Positions 52,087 through 62,754 of a DNA stretch of 64,000 bases are shown piece by piece (the first letter of the stretch is position 1; every line of letters begins with the position of its first letter). The position numbers and the translations under genes were made by a program. The stretch is from Vibrio natriegens NBRC 15636 = ATCC 14048 = DSM 759 (lineage in GTDB: Bacteria > Pseudomonadota > Gammaproteobacteria > Enterobacterales > Vibrionaceae), in NCBI RefSeq assembly GCF_035621455.1, contig NZ_CP141822.1:558001-622000 (forward strand), written 5' to 3'. The notes below the pieces were generated by a model. It made no database searches, was not told the origin of the DNA, and saw only the letters and a program-made list of their open reading frames with translations.

Positions 52087-53943
52087 GTGCTAAACCGTTA
52101 CCCATTATGGAAGTATTTGATGGTGTTTTTTGCCATCATTACCGCTGCATTATATGCACTTCCAAATATCTACGGTGAAGATCCGGCTATTCAAGTTACA
52201 GGGGCGCGTGGCGCCTCTGTAGATATGTCAACGCTGGATGCTGTCACTACTGCTCTTGATAAAGAGCAACTCTCTCATAAATCCATTGCTCTAGAGAATG
52301 GTTCAATTCTTGTCCGTTTTACCGACACTGATACTCAGATTAGTGCCCGTGATGTCATCAGCGAAGCGCTTGGCAAAGACAAAATTGTTGCACTTAACCT
52401 TGCTCCTTCTACTCCAGACTGGTTAGAAGCGATTGGCGCGTCTCCACTGAAACTGGGTCTTGACCTGCGTGGTGGTGTTCACTTCTTAATGGAAGTGGAT
52501 ATGGATGCCGCTATGGAAAAACTGGTTGGTCAGCAAGAAGAAGCGTTTCGTAGCGAACTTCGCGATGCCAAGATTCGTTACCGTGCTATTCGCCCTTCAG
52601 GAAATGAATCAGTTGAAGTACTACTTCGTAATGAAGAGCAATTGGCTGAAGCGAAAAGTACATTAGAAAAGAATCACCCTGACATGAACTTTGTCGATTC
52701 TGATTCTAATGGTCGTTTTGCACTTGTCGCTACTTTCACTGAGCAACGTCTACAAGAGATTCGTAACTACGCAGTAGAACAAAACATTACTATTCTACGT
52801 AACCGTGTAAACGAACTCGGTGTTGCGGAACCACTTGTTCAACGTCAAGGCGCAAGCCGTATCGTGGTTGAGCTTCCTGGTGTTCAGGATACCGCTCGTG
52901 CGAAAGAAATTTTGGGCGCGACAGCAACACTGGAATTCCGCGAAGTTGATGATAAAGCTGATTTATCAGCGGCAGCCAATGGTCGTGCGCCAGCTGGCAG
53001 CGAAATCAAACAAGATCGCGATGGTCGTCCTGTTGTATTGAAAAAGCGTGTTATCCTGGGTGGTTCAAGCATCACGGATGCAAGCTCAAGTGTTGATGAA
53101 TATGGTCGTCCTCAAGTTAACATCTCGCTAGACAGCGAAGGTGGTAACAAGATGTCTGCGTTCTCGAAAAAGAACATCGGTAAGCTGATGGCTACCGTGT
53201 TTGCTGAGTACAAAGACAGCGGTCGTAAGACGCCTGAAGGCAAAGTAATCCTGACTAAGCACGAAGAAGTCATCAACCAAGCGACGATTCAGTCTGCGCT
53301 TGGCCGTAACTTCCGTATTACCGGTATCGACTCTGCGGCAGAAGCTCACAACCTTGCGCTACTACTGCGTGCTGGTGCTCTAATTGCACCTATTTCTATC
53401 GTTGAAGAGCGCACCATTGGTCCATCAATGGGTCAGCAAAACATCGATATGGGTATTCAGGCATGTATCTGGGGTATGGTAGCGGTAATGCTATTTACTC
53501 TGCTTTACTACCGTGGTTTTGGTCTGATTGCCAACATTGCACTGATGGCTAACTTGGTACTAATTATCGGTGTGATGTCGATGATTCCAGGTGCAACGAT
53601 GACGCTGCCAGGTATCGCCGGTATCGTATTAACCGTTGGTATGGCTGTCGATGCAAACGTGCTGATCTTTGAACGTATCCGGGAAGAGATTCGCGATGGC
53701 CGCAATCCGCAGCAAGCGATTCACCAAGGTTACGCGAACGCGTTCAGTACCATTGCCGATGCGAACATCACGACACTTATCACTGCAATCATCTTGTTTG
53801 CCGTCGGTACAGGTGCAGTGAAAGGTTTCGCGGTAACGCTATCCATCGGTATCTTAACTTCAATGTTCACCGCTATCATTGGTACACGTTGTATCGTGAA
53901 CCTACTGTATGGTGGCAAACGCGTTGATAAACTGTCGATCTAA
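52087..53943 (+). CDS. secD: Protein translocase subunit SecD
   Basis: 618 residues. The first membrane helix is near residues 5-25, followed by the large periplasmic P1 head region and the six-helix RND-like domain. Motifs [16 protein letters not shown] (D1) and [17 protein letters not shown] (D4/D5) are intact; the Asp there takes part in proton-driven pulling of exported proteins. GTG 52087 starts the protein ([11 protein letters not shown]) as in homologues. secF starts 14 bases downstream. Confidence 0.97.
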   Translation: MLNRYPLWKYLMVFFAIITAALYALPNIYGEDPAIQVTGARGASVDMSTLDAVTTALDKEQLSHKSIALENGSILVRFTDTDTQISARDVISEALGKDKIVALNLAPSTPDWLEAIGASPLKLGLDLRGGVHFLMEVDMDAAMEKLVGQQEEAFRSELRDAKIRYRAIRPSGNESVEVLLRNEEQLAEAKSTLEKNHPDMNFVDSDSNGRFALVATFTEQRLQEIRNYAVEQNITILRNRVNELGVAEPLVQRQGASRIVVELPGVQDTARAKEILGATATLEFREVDDKADLSAAANGRAPAGSEIKQDRDGRPVVLKKRVILGGSSITDASSSVDEYGRPQVNISLDSEGGNKMSAFSKKNIGKLMATVFAEYKDSGRKTPEGKVILTKHEEVINQATIQSALGRNFRITGIDSAAEAHNLALLLRAGALIAPISIVEERTIGPSMGQQNIDMGIQACIWGMVAVMLFTLLYYRGFGLIANIALMANLVLIIGVMSMIPGATMTLPGIAGIVLTVGMAVDANVLIFERIREEIRDGRNPQQAIHQGYANAFSTIADANITTLITAIILFAVGTGAVKGFAVTLSIGILTSMFTAIIGTRCIVNLLYGGKRVDKLSI

Positions 53944-53957
53944 GGCTGGGAATTAAT

Positions 53958-54905
53958 ATGTTTCAAATTCTAAAAGCAGAGAAGACGATCGGCTTTATGC
54001 GTTGGTCGAAAGTAGCCTTCGTATTCTCAATCTTTATGATTGCTGCTTCTATCTTCACGTTGTCAACCAAATGGCTGAACTGGGGTCTGGACTTCACAGG
54101 CGGTACGCTGATTGAAGTTGGTTTTGAAAAGCCAGCTAATCTGGAAAAAATCCGTACGGCTTTGGATGCACAAGGTTTCGGTGACGCAACAGTACAGAAC
54201 TTTGGTAGCGCACGCGATGTGATGGTTCGCCTTCGTCCTCGTGATGATGTATCTGGTGAAACGCTGGGTAACCAAATCATTGGTGCAATCAAAGATGGTA
54301 CCGGTGAAAGCGTAGAGATGCGCCGAATTGAGTTCGTCGGTCCAAACGTTGGTGATGAGCTGACAGAAGCAGGTGGTCTGGCAATACTTGTGTCGCTGAT
54401 CTGTATTCTGATCTACGTATCAATGCGTTTTGAATGGCGTCTAGCGGCGGGTGCAGTATTGGCACTGGCGCACGATATCATTATTACGCTTGGTGTGTTC
54501 TCGTTCATGCAAATCGAAGTTGACCTGACTATCGTTGCAGCACTACTAACGGTTGTCGGTTACTCGCTCAACGATACCATTGTTGTATTTGACCGTATCC
54601 GTGAGAACTTCCGCAAAATGCGTAAAGGTGAACCAGCTGACATTATGGACGCTTCCATCACCCAAACATTGAGCCGTACATTGATTACTTCTGGTACTAC
54701 GTTGTTCGTAGTTATCGCACTGTTCGTTCAGGGCGGCGCTATGATTCACGGCTTCGCAACCGCATTGCTACTTGGTATCACGGTAGGTACTTACTCTTCT
54801 ATCTACGTTGCATCGGCACTAGCGCTAAAACTGGGCATCCAGAAAGAGCACTTAATGCCACCTCAAGTAGAAAAAGAAGGTGCAGAGTTCGACGAAATGC
54901 CATAA
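53958..54905 (+). CDS. secF: Protein translocase subunit SecF
   Basis: 315 residues: first helix, GLDFTGGTLIEV motif, small periplasmic domain, and the C-terminal helices with VVGYSLNDTIVVFDRIRENFR. Forms the RND-type SecDF complex that uses the proton gradient to aid late export. Last gene of the yajC-secD-secF operon, followed by a terminator. Confidence 0.97.
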   Translation: MFQILKAEKTIGFMRWSKVAFVFSIFMIAASIFTLSTKWLNWGLDFTGGTLIEVGFEKPANLEKIRTALDAQGFGDATVQNFGSARDVMVRLRPRDDVSGETLGNQIIGAIKDGTGESVEMRRIEFVGPNVGDELTEAGGLAILVSLICILIYVSMRFEWRLAAGAVLALAHDIIITLGVFSFMQIEVDLTIVAALLTVVGYSLNDTIVVFDRIRENFRKMRKGEPADIMDASITQTLSRTLITSGTTLFVVIALFVQGGAMIHGFATALLLGITVGTYSSIYVASALALKLGIQKEHLMPPQVEKEGAEFDEMP

Positions 54906-54927
54906 GGCAGATTAAGAATCGAAGTTT

Positions 54928-54957
54928 AAAAACCGCTGAGCAATCAGCGGTTTTTTT
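54928..54957 (+). terminator. Terminator after secF
   Basis: AAACCGCTGA/TCAGCGGTTT hairpin followed by T-run. Confidence 0.92.
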
Positions 54958-55021
54958 GTACCTAAAGGAAAAACTATCGGGGAAGCTTTTAGATGGCCAG
55001 CCCTAAATAGTGATATTCAGA

Positions 55022-55055
55022 TATAAAAAAGCCCCGCTCAAAGAGCAGGGCTATT
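55022..55055 (-). terminator. Terminator after suhB
   Basis: Minus-strand AGCCCTGCTC/GAGCGGGGCT hairpin (one mismatch) followed by six T. Confidence 0.85.
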
Positions 55056-55098
55056 CAAAGTCATCAGCGTGACGGGCTTAGTATGACTTCAAAATCTA

Positions 55099-55902
55099 TT
55101 ACTTAAGGATCGCGCTGTTACCGTTTTCGCGAATGTGTTTAAGGATAGATTTCACGCCACGAGCGCTAGAAGCAACAATGTTGCCAGACTTCATGTAGTC
55201 AGTGCCGCCAGAGAAGTCAGTTAGGATTGCACCAGCTTCACGAGCAATAAGCTCACCAGCAGCCATATCCCAAGGTTTTAGACCTAGCTCGAAGTAACCA
55301 TCAACACGGCCAGCAGCCACGTAACATAGGTCAAGTGCAGCAGAGCCGCTACGACGGAAATCAGAACACTCAGTGAATAGAGAGCCAATGATCTTGATGA
55401 AAGACTCAGAGTGTTGCTTCTGCTTGAATGGGAAACCAGTTGCTAAAACAGTACCTTGAAGGTCTTTTAGCGGAGTAACACGGATACGTGCGCTGTTTAG
55501 CTGTGCACCAGCACCACGTTGAGCTGTGAATAGCTCGTTTTGCATTGGATCGTATACACAAGCAACTTCAGTTTTGCCTTTGATACGAACTGCAATAGAA
55601 ACAGCGAAGTGTGGGTAACCTTTTACAAAGTTATTAGTGCCATCCAGTGGGTCGATGATCCATTGTACGTCTTTATCTTTACCTTCGATAAGACCTTGTT
55701 CTTCAGCAACGATACAGTGCTCAGGGTAAGACTGCTTGATTGTATCGATGATGATGTATTCTGCTTCTTTGTCTACGTTAGTGACAAAGTCATTAGTGCC
55801 TTTAAGTGTAGATTCTACTTTATCTGTGTTTTCTAATGATTTAGCAATATGATTGCCTGCCTTTCGCGCAGCGCGAATAGCAATGTTTAGCATTGGATGC
55901 AT
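55099..55902 (-). CDS. suhB: Inositol-1-monophosphatase family protein SuhB
   Basis: 267 residues (E. coli SuhB 267). Metal-binding motifs VAEEQG, IDPLDGTNNF and KPWDMAAGELI are complete, so the phosphatase should be active; in E. coli SuhB also joins the rRNA antitermination complex with NusA and boxA RNA. Divergent from trmJ, the same order as in E. coli next to the isc genes. Confidence 0.96.
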   Translation of the reverse strand: MHPMLNIAIRAARKAGNHIAKSLENTDKVESTLKGTNDFVTNVDKEAEYIIIDTIKQSYPEHCIVAEEQGLIEGKDKDVQWIIDPLDGTNNFVKGYPHFAVSIAVRIKGKTEVACVYDPMQNELFTAQRGAGAQLNSARIRVTPLKDLQGTVLATGFPFKQKQHSESFIKIIGSLFTECSDFRRSGSAALDLCYVAAGRVDGYFELGLKPWDMAAGELIAREAGAILTDFSGGTDYMKSGNIVASSARGVKSILKHIRENGNSAILK

Positions 55903-56133
55903 ACGAATTTCCCAACGGATGTTAAAGAACGAATAAAAGCGGCGGCGAGTATACCAAAGATAAACGAAAAAGGAAGTGGTTATTTTTTGCGCTAAAAAGC
56001 AACAGGGAAGAGTTGTTATTGTTTGGTATACGACATCAATTAACGAGAATGCGAATAGGGCACGGCTTCGCCCTAGGGTGTGTTAAAAAATTATGTTAAT
56101 ATCCTGCGGTTTTTAATTAGGTAGCAAACACAG

Positions 56134-56853
56134 ATGTTGGATCAAGTAAAAATCGTACTCGTAGGTACCTCTCATTCAGGCAATATTGGCTCTGCAGCCC
56201 GTGCAATGAAAGTCATGGGGTTAAGCCAGCTTGTATTGGTTGATCCGCAATGTGAAGTGGATGAACAAGCGTTGGCGTTAGCGGCCGGAGCCGGTGATAT
56301 CGCTCAAAATGCGACGATTGTTAGCTCGCTGGATGAAGCCGTTCAGGATTGTGGACTGGTCGTAGGATCAAGTGCGCGCTCACGTACCTTAGAGTGGCCA
56401 ATGTTGGAGCCGCGAGAGTGTGGTGAGATGTTCGCTATTGAAGGTCAAAAGCACCCAGTAGCGCTGGTATTTGGGCGTGAGAGAACAGGCTTGACCAACG
56501 AAGAGTTACAGAAATGTCACTATCATGTTTGCATTCCAGCTAATCCGGAATACAGTTCCTTGAACTTAGCTATGGCGGTGCAAACCCTCAGCTATGAAGT
56601 TCGCGTTGCTCATCTTAATCTGGAAAAAAGTCAGTTTTCTCCGGCTGAGCAAGAAGAGTACCCACGTCATAAAGAACTAGAAATGTTCTTTGAACACCTT
56701 GAAAAGGTGATCGTGGAAACCCAGTTTATTAGTAAAGAACAGCCGGGGCAGGTGATGAATAAACTGCGTCGCTTGTTCAATCGAGCTCGACCTGAAGCTC
56801 AAGAGCTTAATATTCTTCGAGGCATCCTGACCTCAATAGAGAAGAAGCGCTGA
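56134..56853 (+). CDS. trmJ: tRNA (cytidine/uridine-2'-O-)-methyltransferase TrmJ
   Basis: 239 residues of the SPOUT superfamily. [35 protein letters not shown] and [19 protein letters not shown] form the trefoil-knot SAM site. It methylates the ribose at position 32 of several tRNAs. It lies directly upstream of iscR with its own gap of 125 bases containing the isc promoter. Confidence 0.95.
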   Translation: MLDQVKIVLVGTSHSGNIGSAARAMKVMGLSQLVLVDPQCEVDEQALALAAGAGDIAQNATIVSSLDEAVQDCGLVVGSSARSRTLEWPMLEPRECGEMFAIEGQKHPVALVFGRERTGLTNEELQKCHYHVCIPANPEYSSLNLAMAVQTLSYEVRVAHLNLEKSQFSPAEQEEYPRHKELEMFFEHLEKVIVETQFISKEQPGQVMNKLRRLFNRARPEAQELNILRGILTSIEKKR

Positions 56854-56885
56854 GTGAAAAATAGCCACCTATAGTGTAAGGGTAA

Positions 56886-56910
56886 ATACCTGAGTAAAAT
56901 GGTCAGATAA
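56886..56910. promoter_or_regulatory. IscR type 1 site, upstream copy
   Basis: The 25-base block runs from ATACCTGAGT to GGTCAGATAA and follows the type 1 IscR pattern less closely than the next one. It abuts the downstream copy, as in the tandem sites of E. coli iscR. Confidence 0.65.
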
Positions 56911-56935
56911 ATACTTGACTAAAACACTCGGGTAT
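56911..56935. promoter_or_regulatory. IscR type 1 site, downstream copy, overlapping the isc promoter
   Basis: The 25-base block runs from ATACTTGACT through AAAAC to ACTCGGGTAT, a close match to the [2Fe-2S]-IscR consensus. It contains the TTGACT -35 element (56915-56920), so bound holo-IscR would block transcription. Indicates autorepression of iscRSUA when cluster supply is sufficient. Confidence 0.82.
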
Positions 56936-56978
56936 GGAAAAATCATAATCATTACAAACCATGTGGATACGGTGTGGT

Positions 56979-57485
56979 ATGAAACTTACATCTAAAGGAA
57001 GATATGCGGTGACAGCCATGCTGGATGTGGCACTGCATTCGCAACAAAACCCTGTACCTCTTGCTGATATTTCAGAACGTCAGGGGATCTCGCTCTCTTA
57101 CTTAGAGCAGCTGTTTTCGAAATTGCGTAAAGCGGGCCTTGTTGCCAGTGTTCGCGGTCCTGGTGGTGGTTATCGACTTGGTACTGACGCAAACGACATC
57201 GCAATTGGTACTGTGATTGCTGCTGTAGATGAGTCAGTCGATGCAACTAAATGCCAAGGTAAAGGAGACTGCCAAGGCGGTACTCGTTGCCTTACTCATA
57301 CACTTTGGCGTGACTTAAGCTCTCGTATCAGTGACTTCTTGAATAACATCACGCTCGGCGAGTTGATGAAAGACAACGAAGTACTAGAAATTTCTGATCG
57401 TCAGGATATTGATCTGGCGGTGACTAATGGGCTTTCCAACAAAAATACAACTACCGCGCCCATCGGTATCAACGTCCGCTCTTAG
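56979..57485 (+). CDS. iscR: Iron-sulfur cluster regulator IscR
   Basis: 168 residues of the Rrf2 family: wHTH ([29 protein letters not shown]) and cluster ligands Cys92, Cys98, Cys104 and His107, at the same numbers as E. coli IscR. The [2Fe-2S] form represses isc. ATG 56979 ([10 protein letters not shown]) fits the family; an earlier in-frame ATG at 56961 would add six residues not present in homologues. First gene of the isc operon. Confidence 0.97.
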   Translation: MKLTSKGRYAVTAMLDVALHSQQNPVPLADISERQGISLSYLEQLFSKLRKAGLVASVRGPGGGYRLGTDANDIAIGTVIAAVDESVDATKCQGKGDCQGGTRCLTHTLWRDLSSRISDFLNNITLGELMKDNEVLEISDRQDIDLAVTNGLSNKNTTTAPIGINVRS

Positions 57486-57513
57486 CGGTCAGCATTTTAC
57501 ATTGGAGTAGAGA

Positions 57514-58728
57514 ATGAAACTGCCGATTTATCTTGATTATTCCGCTACATGTCCAGTTGATCCACGTGTTGCTGAAAAAATGGTTCAGTACATGACAATG
57601 GATGGCACATTTGGCAACCCAGCGTCTCGTTCGCACCGTTACGGCTGGCAGGCAGAAGAAGCAGTGGATACTGCTCGTGAGCAAATTGCTGACCTTCTAA
57701 ATGCAGATCCACGCGAAATCGTATTCACATCTGGTGCGACTGAGTCTGACAACCTTGCAATCAAAGGTGCAGCTCACTTTTACTCTAAAAAGGGTAAGCA
57801 CGTAATCACTTGTAAAACAGAACACAAAGCCGTTCTTGACCCATGTCGTCAACTAGAGCGCGAAGGTTTTGAAGTGACTTACCTAGAGCCAGAATCAAAC
57901 GGCCTAATCGATCTAGAAAAACTTAAAGCAGCAATGCGTGATGACACCGTACTGGTTTCTATCATGCACGTGAACAACGAAATCGGCGTTATTCAAGACA
58001 TCACAACTATTGGTGAGCTATGTCGTGAGCGTAAAATCGTATTCCACGTCGATGCGGCTCAATCTGCTGGTAAATTGCCAATCGACGTTCAAGAAATGAA
58101 AGTTGATTTGATTTCACTATCAGCTCACAAGATTTACGGCCCTAAAGGTATTGGTGCGCTTTACGTACGTCGTAAGCCACGTATTCGCCTTGAAGCGCAA
58201 ATGCACGGTGGTGGTCACGAGCGTGGTTTCCGCTCTGGTACACTTGCGACTCACCAAATTGTTGGTATGGGTGAAGCTTTCCGCATTGCAAAAGAAGAAA
58301 TGCAGAAAGACTACGATCACGCACTTGCACTTCGCAACCGTCTTCTGAATGGTGTGAAAGATCTAGAAGCTGTGACAGTGAACGGCGACCTAGAGCAACG
58401 CGTACCACAAAACCTGAACATCAGTTTTGCTTTCGTAGAAGGTGAATCACTGCTTATGTCGCTAAAAGATCTAGCGGTATCTTCTGGTAGTGCTTGTACT
58501 TCTGCGAGTCTAGAGCCATCTTACGTTCTACGTGCCCTGGGCATGGACGACGAATTGGCTCACAGCTCGGTTCGTTTCTCATTCGGTCGTTTCACGACGG
58601 AAGAAGAAATTGATTACGCAATTGAACAGATCCGCGTTGCAGTGACTAAGCTACGCGACATGTCTCCTCTATGGGATATGTACAAGGAAGGGGTTGATTT
58701 GAGCACAGTTGAATGGGCTCACCATTAA
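57514..58728 (+). CDS. iscS: Cysteine desulfurase IscS
   Basis: 404 residues. PLP-binding Lys in [12 protein letters not shown] and persulfide-forming Cys in [14 protein letters not shown]. It takes sulfur from cysteine and hands it to IscU for cluster assembly, and to TusA and ThiI for tRNA thiolation. Starts 28 bases after iscR. Codon use is highly biased, suggesting strong expression. Confidence 0.98.
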   Translation: MKLPIYLDYSATCPVDPRVAEKMVQYMTMDGTFGNPASRSHRYGWQAEEAVDTAREQIADLLNADPREIVFTSGATESDNLAIKGAAHFYSKKGKHVITCKTEHKAVLDPCRQLEREGFEVTYLEPESNGLIDLEKLKAAMRDDTVLVSIMHVNNEIGVIQDITTIGELCRERKIVFHVDAAQSAGKLPIDVQEMKVDLISLSAHKIYGPKGIGALYVRRKPRIRLEAQMHGGGHERGFRSGTLATHQIVGMGEAFRIAKEEMQKDYDHALALRNRLLNGVKDLEAVTVNGDLEQRVPQNLNISFAFVEGESLLMSLKDLAVSSGSACTSASLEPSYVLRALGMDDELAHSSVRFSFGRFTTEEEIDYAIEQIRVAVTKLRDMSPLWDMYKEGVDLSTVEWAHH

Positions 58729-58764
58729 TCTCAGGGATAGATAGAGGATTCGAGGTAATTTATC

Positions 58765-59148
58765 ATGGCATACAGCGAAAAAGTAATTGATCACTACGAG
58801 AACCCACGTAACGTTGGTTCATTTGACAAAGAAGACCCATCAGTAGGTAGCGGCATGGTTGGCGCTCCAGCTTGTGGTGACGTGATGAAACTGCAAATCA
58901 AAGTGACACCAGAAGGTATCATTGAAGATGCGAAGTTCAAAACATACGGTTGTGGTAGTGCAATCGCATCAAGCTCACTAGTAACTGAATGGGTTAAAGG
59001 TAAGTCTGTTGATGAAGCAGCTGCAATCAAAAACTCTGAAATTGCAGAAGAGCTAGAACTTCCACCTGTGAAAGTTCACTGTTCAATTCTTGCTGAAGAT
59101 GCAATCAAAGCAGCGGTTGCAGACTACAAGAAAAAACACCAACAATAA
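58765..59148 (+). CDS. iscU: Iron-sulfur cluster scaffold IscU
   Basis: 127 residues; cluster ligands in GAPACGDVMKL, YGCGSAIASS and HCSILAEDA, and the LPPVK motif recognised by HscA. It receives sulfur from IscS and iron, then passes clusters on with HscA and HscB. 36 bases after iscS. Confidence 0.98.
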   Translation: MAYSEKVIDHYENPRNVGSFDKEDPSVGSGMVGAPACGDVMKLQIKVTPEGIIEDAKFKTYGCGSAIASSSLVTEWVKGKSVDEAAAIKNSEIAEELELPPVKVHCSILAEDAIKAAVADYKKKHQQ

Positions 59149-59162
59149 TTATTCCGTAATAT

Positions 59163-59189
59163 AATGGGAGCCTTTAACGCTCCCATTCC
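59163..59189 (+). other. Intercistronic hairpin between iscU and iscA
   Basis: AATGGGAGC/GCTCCCATT perfect stem with a seven-base loop and no T-run, so it is more likely a processing or stability element than a terminator. Confidence 0.5.
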
Positions 59190-59219
59190 AATCGAAATTT
59201 AGACAGACTAAGGTGCAGT

Positions 59220-59546
59220 ATGGCCATCACAATGACAGAAACAGCGGCAAGTCGCGTAAAAGCATTCCTGGATAACCGAGGTAAAGGTATCGGTTTACGT
59301 CTTGGAGTGAAGACGACTGGTTGTTCCGGTATGGCGTATGTGCTTGAGTTTGTTGACGAGCTTAATGCTGAAGAAGATGAAGTATTTGACCTCTCAGGGG
59401 TAAAGATCATCATCGACAAAAAGAGCTTAGTGTACCTAGACGGTACCGAATTGGATTACGTGAAAGAAGGGTTGAATGAAGGTTTTGAGTTCAACAACCC
59501 TAACGCGAAAAGTGAATGTGGTTGTGGTGAAAGCTTCAACGTCTAA
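59220..59546 (+). CDS. iscA: Iron-sulfur cluster assembly protein IscA
   Basis: 108 residues of the A-type carrier family, with the three conserved cysteines in [10 protein letters not shown] and ECGCGESF. It binds iron or [4Fe-4S] clusters and delivers them to target enzymes. The start [14 protein letters not shown] fits the family. Confidence 0.97.
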   Translation: MAITMTETAASRVKAFLDNRGKGIGLRLGVKTTGCSGMAYVLEFVDELNAEEDEVFDLSGVKIIIDKKSLVYLDGTELDYVKEGLNEGFEFNNPNAKSECGCGESFNV

Positions 59547-59551
59547 TTGAT

Positions 59552-59580
59552 TGTCCTTCTGGGCAAACGAGTCCGGAAGG
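59552..59580 (+). other. Intercistronic hairpin between iscA and hscB
   Basis: CCTTC(T)GG and CC-GGAAGG arms enclose a loop of about ten bases; no T-run follows. Possible processing or stability element within the isc mRNA. Confidence 0.4.
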
Positions 59581-59601
59581 CTTTACTAGGACCCGAACTT
59601 A

Positions 59602-60117
59602 ATGAATCACTTTGAATTATTTGGGCTACCAAGTCAGTTTAAGCTGGATGGTAGCCTTCTTTCTTCTCAGTTCCGAGAACTACAAAAACGTTTCCACCCG
59701 GATAACTTTGCTACTGCGTCTGAGCGTGATCGCTTGATGGCCGTGCAAAAAGCGGCGCAGATTAACGATGCGTACCAAGTCCTGAAAAACCCAATCTCTC
59801 GAGCGGAGTACATCTTGGCTGAGCAGGGTACGGAAATTCGTGGCGAACAACAAACCATGCAAGATCCTATGTTCTTAATGGAGCAAATGGAACTGCGTGA
59901 AGAACTGGAAGATATTGCTGGCGGCTCTGATCCTGAATCAGCGCTCTTTGACTTCGATTCTAAGGTCAGCAAAATGTACAAACAGCATTTGGCAAGCGTC
60001 GAGCAAGAGCTCAATGACGGTCTTTGGGCAGAAGCCGCAGACCGCGTCCGTAAGCTGAAATTCATTGCCAAACTAAAGAACGAAATTGAGCTGGCTGAAG
60101 AGAGACTCCTCGGCTAG
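59602..60117 (+). CDS. hscB: Co-chaperone HscB
   Basis: 171 residues (E. coli 171): J-domain about 1-75 with the HPD motif in RFHPDNFAT, then a C-terminal three-helix domain that holds IscU. It stimulates the ATPase of HscA and brings IscU to it. hscA starts 21 bases later. Confidence 0.97.
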   Translation: MNHFELFGLPSQFKLDGSLLSSQFRELQKRFHPDNFATASERDRLMAVQKAAQINDAYQVLKNPISRAEYILAEQGTEIRGEQQTMQDPMFLMEQMELREELEDIAGGSDPESALFDFDSKVSKMYKQHLASVEQELNDGLWAEAADRVRKLKFIAKLKNEIELAEERLLG

Positions 60118-60138
60118 TTAGTGTGACAAGGACCAATC

Positions 60139-61992
60139 ATGGCACTACTTCAAATCGCAGAACCGGGCCAAAGCTCGGCACCTCATGAGCATAAGTTAGC
60201 TGCAGGTATCGACTTAGGCACGACCAACTCATTGGTTGCTTCCGTGCGCAGTGGCGATGCAACGACTTTACAGGATGAGCAGGGCCGCAGCATTCTGCCG
60301 TCCGTGGTGAACTACTCAGCAGAAGCGACCATCGTAGGTGATGACGCAAAATCGAAGGCAGAGTTTGAACCAGAAAATACCATTATCTCGGTAAAACGTT
60401 TAATCGGCCGTTCATTGAAAGACATTCAATCTCGTTACCCGTCGTTACCTTACCAGTTTAAAGAGAGCGATAACGGTCTACCAGTTCTACAAACGCCTCA
60501 AGGTGATAAAAACCCGATTGAAGTCTCTGCTGATATCCTAAAAGTTCTTGGTAAACGTGCTGAAGAATCATTAGGCGGTGAGCTTGCTGGTGTGGTGATC
60601 ACAGTGCCAGCATACTTTGATGATGCGCAGCGCGCGGGTACCAAAGATGCCGCTAAATTGGCTGGTCTGCACGTTCTTCGTCTTCTTAACGAACCAACCG
60701 CAGCGGCAATCGCCTACGGTCTCGACTCGGGTCAGGAAGGCGTGATTGCGGTTTACGATTTGGGTGGTGGTACCTTTGATATCTCTATCCTGCGTCTGTC
60801 TAAAGGTGTCTTTGAAGTATTGGCAACTGGTGGTGATTCAGCGCTAGGCGGTGATGACTTTGACCATCTGTTTGCTGACTTCCTAATGGAGCAAGCTGGT
60901 CTTGAAGCGCCTCTTTCTGCAGAGAAAAACCGCACACTGCTGAACATCGCAACCGCAACTAAAATTGCATTTTCCGAGCAAGACAGCGTAGAAGTTGATG
61001 TATTTGGCTGGAAAGGCACAGTGACTCGTGAGCAGTTCGAAGAGCTGATCCGTCCGCTAGTGAAGAAGACACTCATGTCTTGCCGCCGTGCACTGAAAGA
61101 TGCTGACGTTGATGCCGACGAAGTACTTGAAGTAGTCATGGTTGGTGGTTCAACTCGTACCCTATTGGTTCGCGATATGGTTGGCGAATTCTTTGGCCGT
61201 ACACCTCTGACAAGCATTAACCCGGATGAAGTCGTTGCAATTGGCGCAGGTATCCAAGCGGATATTTTGGCAGGTAACAAGCCAGATTCTGAAATGCTGC
61301 TGCTGGACGTGATTCCATTGTCATTGGGCATTGAAACCATGGGCGGTTTGGTTGAAAAAATCATTCCTCGCAACACCACGATTCCTGTTGCACGCGCACA
61401 AGAATTTACCACATTCAAAGACGGTCAAACGGCAATGAGTGTGCATGTTGTGCAAGGTGAGCGTGAAATGGTTGATGATTGTCGTTCACTGGCTCGTTTC
61501 TCGCTTAAAGGGATTCCACCAATGGCGGCAGGTGCGGCGCACATTCGTGTAACCTACCAAGTCGACGCCGATGGCCTTCTTTCTGTTACGGCAATGGAAA
61601 AGAGCACTGGTGTGCAATCTGAAATTCAAGTGAAGCCTTCATACGGCTTGAGCGACACAGAAGTGGCTAACATGTTGCGAGACTCAATGAGTCATGCGAA
61701 AGAAGACATGCAAGCACGTGCGTTAGCAGAGCAGCGCGTCGAAGCTGACCGCGTTATTGAAGGTCTGATCGCTGCAATGCAAGCTGATGGTGATGAACTA
61801 CTATCAGAGCAAGAGAAACAAGATCTAATAAAAGCCATTGAAGCACTGATTGAGCTGCGCAATGGTGATAGTGCTGATGCGATAGAGCAGGGCATTAAAG
61901 ATACCGATAAAGCGAGCCAAGACTTTGCATCGCGTCGTATGGATAAATCGATTCGAGCTGCGTTGTCAGGTCAATCAGTAGACAATATATAA
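60139..61992 (+). CDS. hscA: Hsp70-type chaperone HscA
   Basis: 617 residues. Actin-like ATPase domain with [24 protein letters not shown] and VMVGGSTRT, then a substrate-binding domain and shorter lid than DnaK. It binds the LPPVK motif of IscU and drives cluster release. Typical HscA length (616). Confidence 0.97.
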   Translation: MALLQIAEPGQSSAPHEHKLAAGIDLGTTNSLVASVRSGDATTLQDEQGRSILPSVVNYSAEATIVGDDAKSKAEFEPENTIISVKRLIGRSLKDIQSRYPSLPYQFKESDNGLPVLQTPQGDKNPIEVSADILKVLGKRAEESLGGELAGVVITVPAYFDDAQRAGTKDAAKLAGLHVLRLLNEPTAAAIAYGLDSGQEGVIAVYDLGGGTFDISILRLSKGVFEVLATGGDSALGGDDFDHLFADFLMEQAGLEAPLSAEKNRTLLNIATATKIAFSEQDSVEVDVFGWKGTVTREQFEELIRPLVKKTLMSCRRALKDADVDADEVLEVVMVGGSTRTLLVRDMVGEFFGRTPLTSINPDEVVAIGAGIQADILAGNKPDSEMLLLDVIPLSLGIETMGGLVEKIIPRNTTIPVARAQEFTTFKDGQTAMSVHVVQGEREMVDDCRSLARFSLKGIPPMAAGAAHIRVTYQVDADGLLSVTAMEKSTGVQSEIQVKPSYGLSDTEVANMLRDSMSHAKEDMQARALAEQRVEADRVIEGLIAAMQADGDELLSEQEKQDLIKAIEALIELRNGDSADAIEQGIKDTDKASQDFASRRMDKSIRAALSGQSVDNI

Positions 61993-62005
61993 GAGATAAG
62001 TAGTT

Positions 62006-62344
62006 ATGCCTAAGATTATTGTATTACCACACGAAGATTTGTGCCCAGAGGGTGCTGTGCTGGAAGCTAATACTGGTGAAACGGTTCTAGACGTAGCGTT
62101 AAAGAATGGTATCGGTATTGAACACGCGTGTGAAAAATCCTGTGCTTGTACCACTTGCCACGTGATCATTCGTGAAGGTTTTGATTCTCTTGAAGAGAGT
62201 GAAGAGCTAGAAGATGACATGCTAGATAAAGCATGGGGTCTTGAGCCTGAATCTCGTCTTGGTTGTCAGGCAAGAATTGCGGATGAAGACTTAGTTGTAG
62301 AGATTCCGAAATACACGCTAAACCACGCGTCAGAAGATCACTAA
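62006..62344 (+). CDS. fdx: ISC system [2Fe-2S] ferredoxin
   Basis: 112 residues of the adrenodoxin-like class; ligands Cys42, Cys48, Cys51 and Cys87, with an extra Cys46 as in E. coli Fdx. It supplies electrons during cluster formation on IscU. 13 bases after hscA. Confidence 0.97.
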   Translation: MPKIIVLPHEDLCPEGAVLEANTGETVLDVALKNGIGIEHACEKSCACTTCHVIIREGFDSLEESEELEDDMLDKAWGLEPESRLGCQARIADEDLVVEIPKYTLNHASEDH

Positions 62345-62381
62345 AAACTATCCCTTAAGTTATAAGGGAAAGAAAAGGAAG

Positions 62382-62582
62382 ATGAGCATGAAATGGACAG
62401 ATTCTCGCGATATCGCGATTGAGCTTTGTGACAAGTTTCCAGATGTGGACCCACAAACCGTACGTTTTACCGACCTTCATCAATGGATCATGGAGCTGGA
62501 TGAGTTTGAGGATGACCCAAACCATTGCAACGAAAAGATTCTGGAAGCCGTTATTATGTGCTGGATGGATGAAGCTGACTGA
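62382..62582 (+). CDS. iscX: Iron-sulfur assembly protein IscX
   Basis: 66 residues, [21 protein letters not shown] as in IscX (YfhJ). A small acidic wHTH-like protein that binds IscS and iron and tunes desulfurase activity. ATG 62382 aligns with the E. coli start, but the AAGGA at 62375-62379 is better spaced for ATG 62388. Last gene of the isc operon, followed by a terminator. Confidence 0.95.
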   Translation: MSMKWTDSRDIAIELCDKFPDVDPQTVRFTDLHQWIMELDEFEDDPNHCNEKILEAVIMCWMDEAD

Positions 62583-62627
62583 TGCTCAATTCGGCGGTAA
62601 AACGTAGCCGAGTTAACAATTTTTACT

Positions 62628-62658
62628 AAAAAAAGCGGACCCTTCGGTCCGTTTTTTT
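62628..62658 (+). terminator. isc operon terminator
   Basis: CGGACC-CTTC-GGTCCG hairpin followed by seven T. pepB therefore has its own promoter; TTGACA at 62665-62670 is a candidate -35 with only a weak -10. Confidence 0.92.
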
Positions 62659-62754
62659 ATCATTTTGACATTTTTGCCCTACATAATGCTAACATCCGTG
62701 AGTTACTAAAAAACAAGCGGCGTAGGCAACGCCGTTATAAGACAAGGAGAAACC

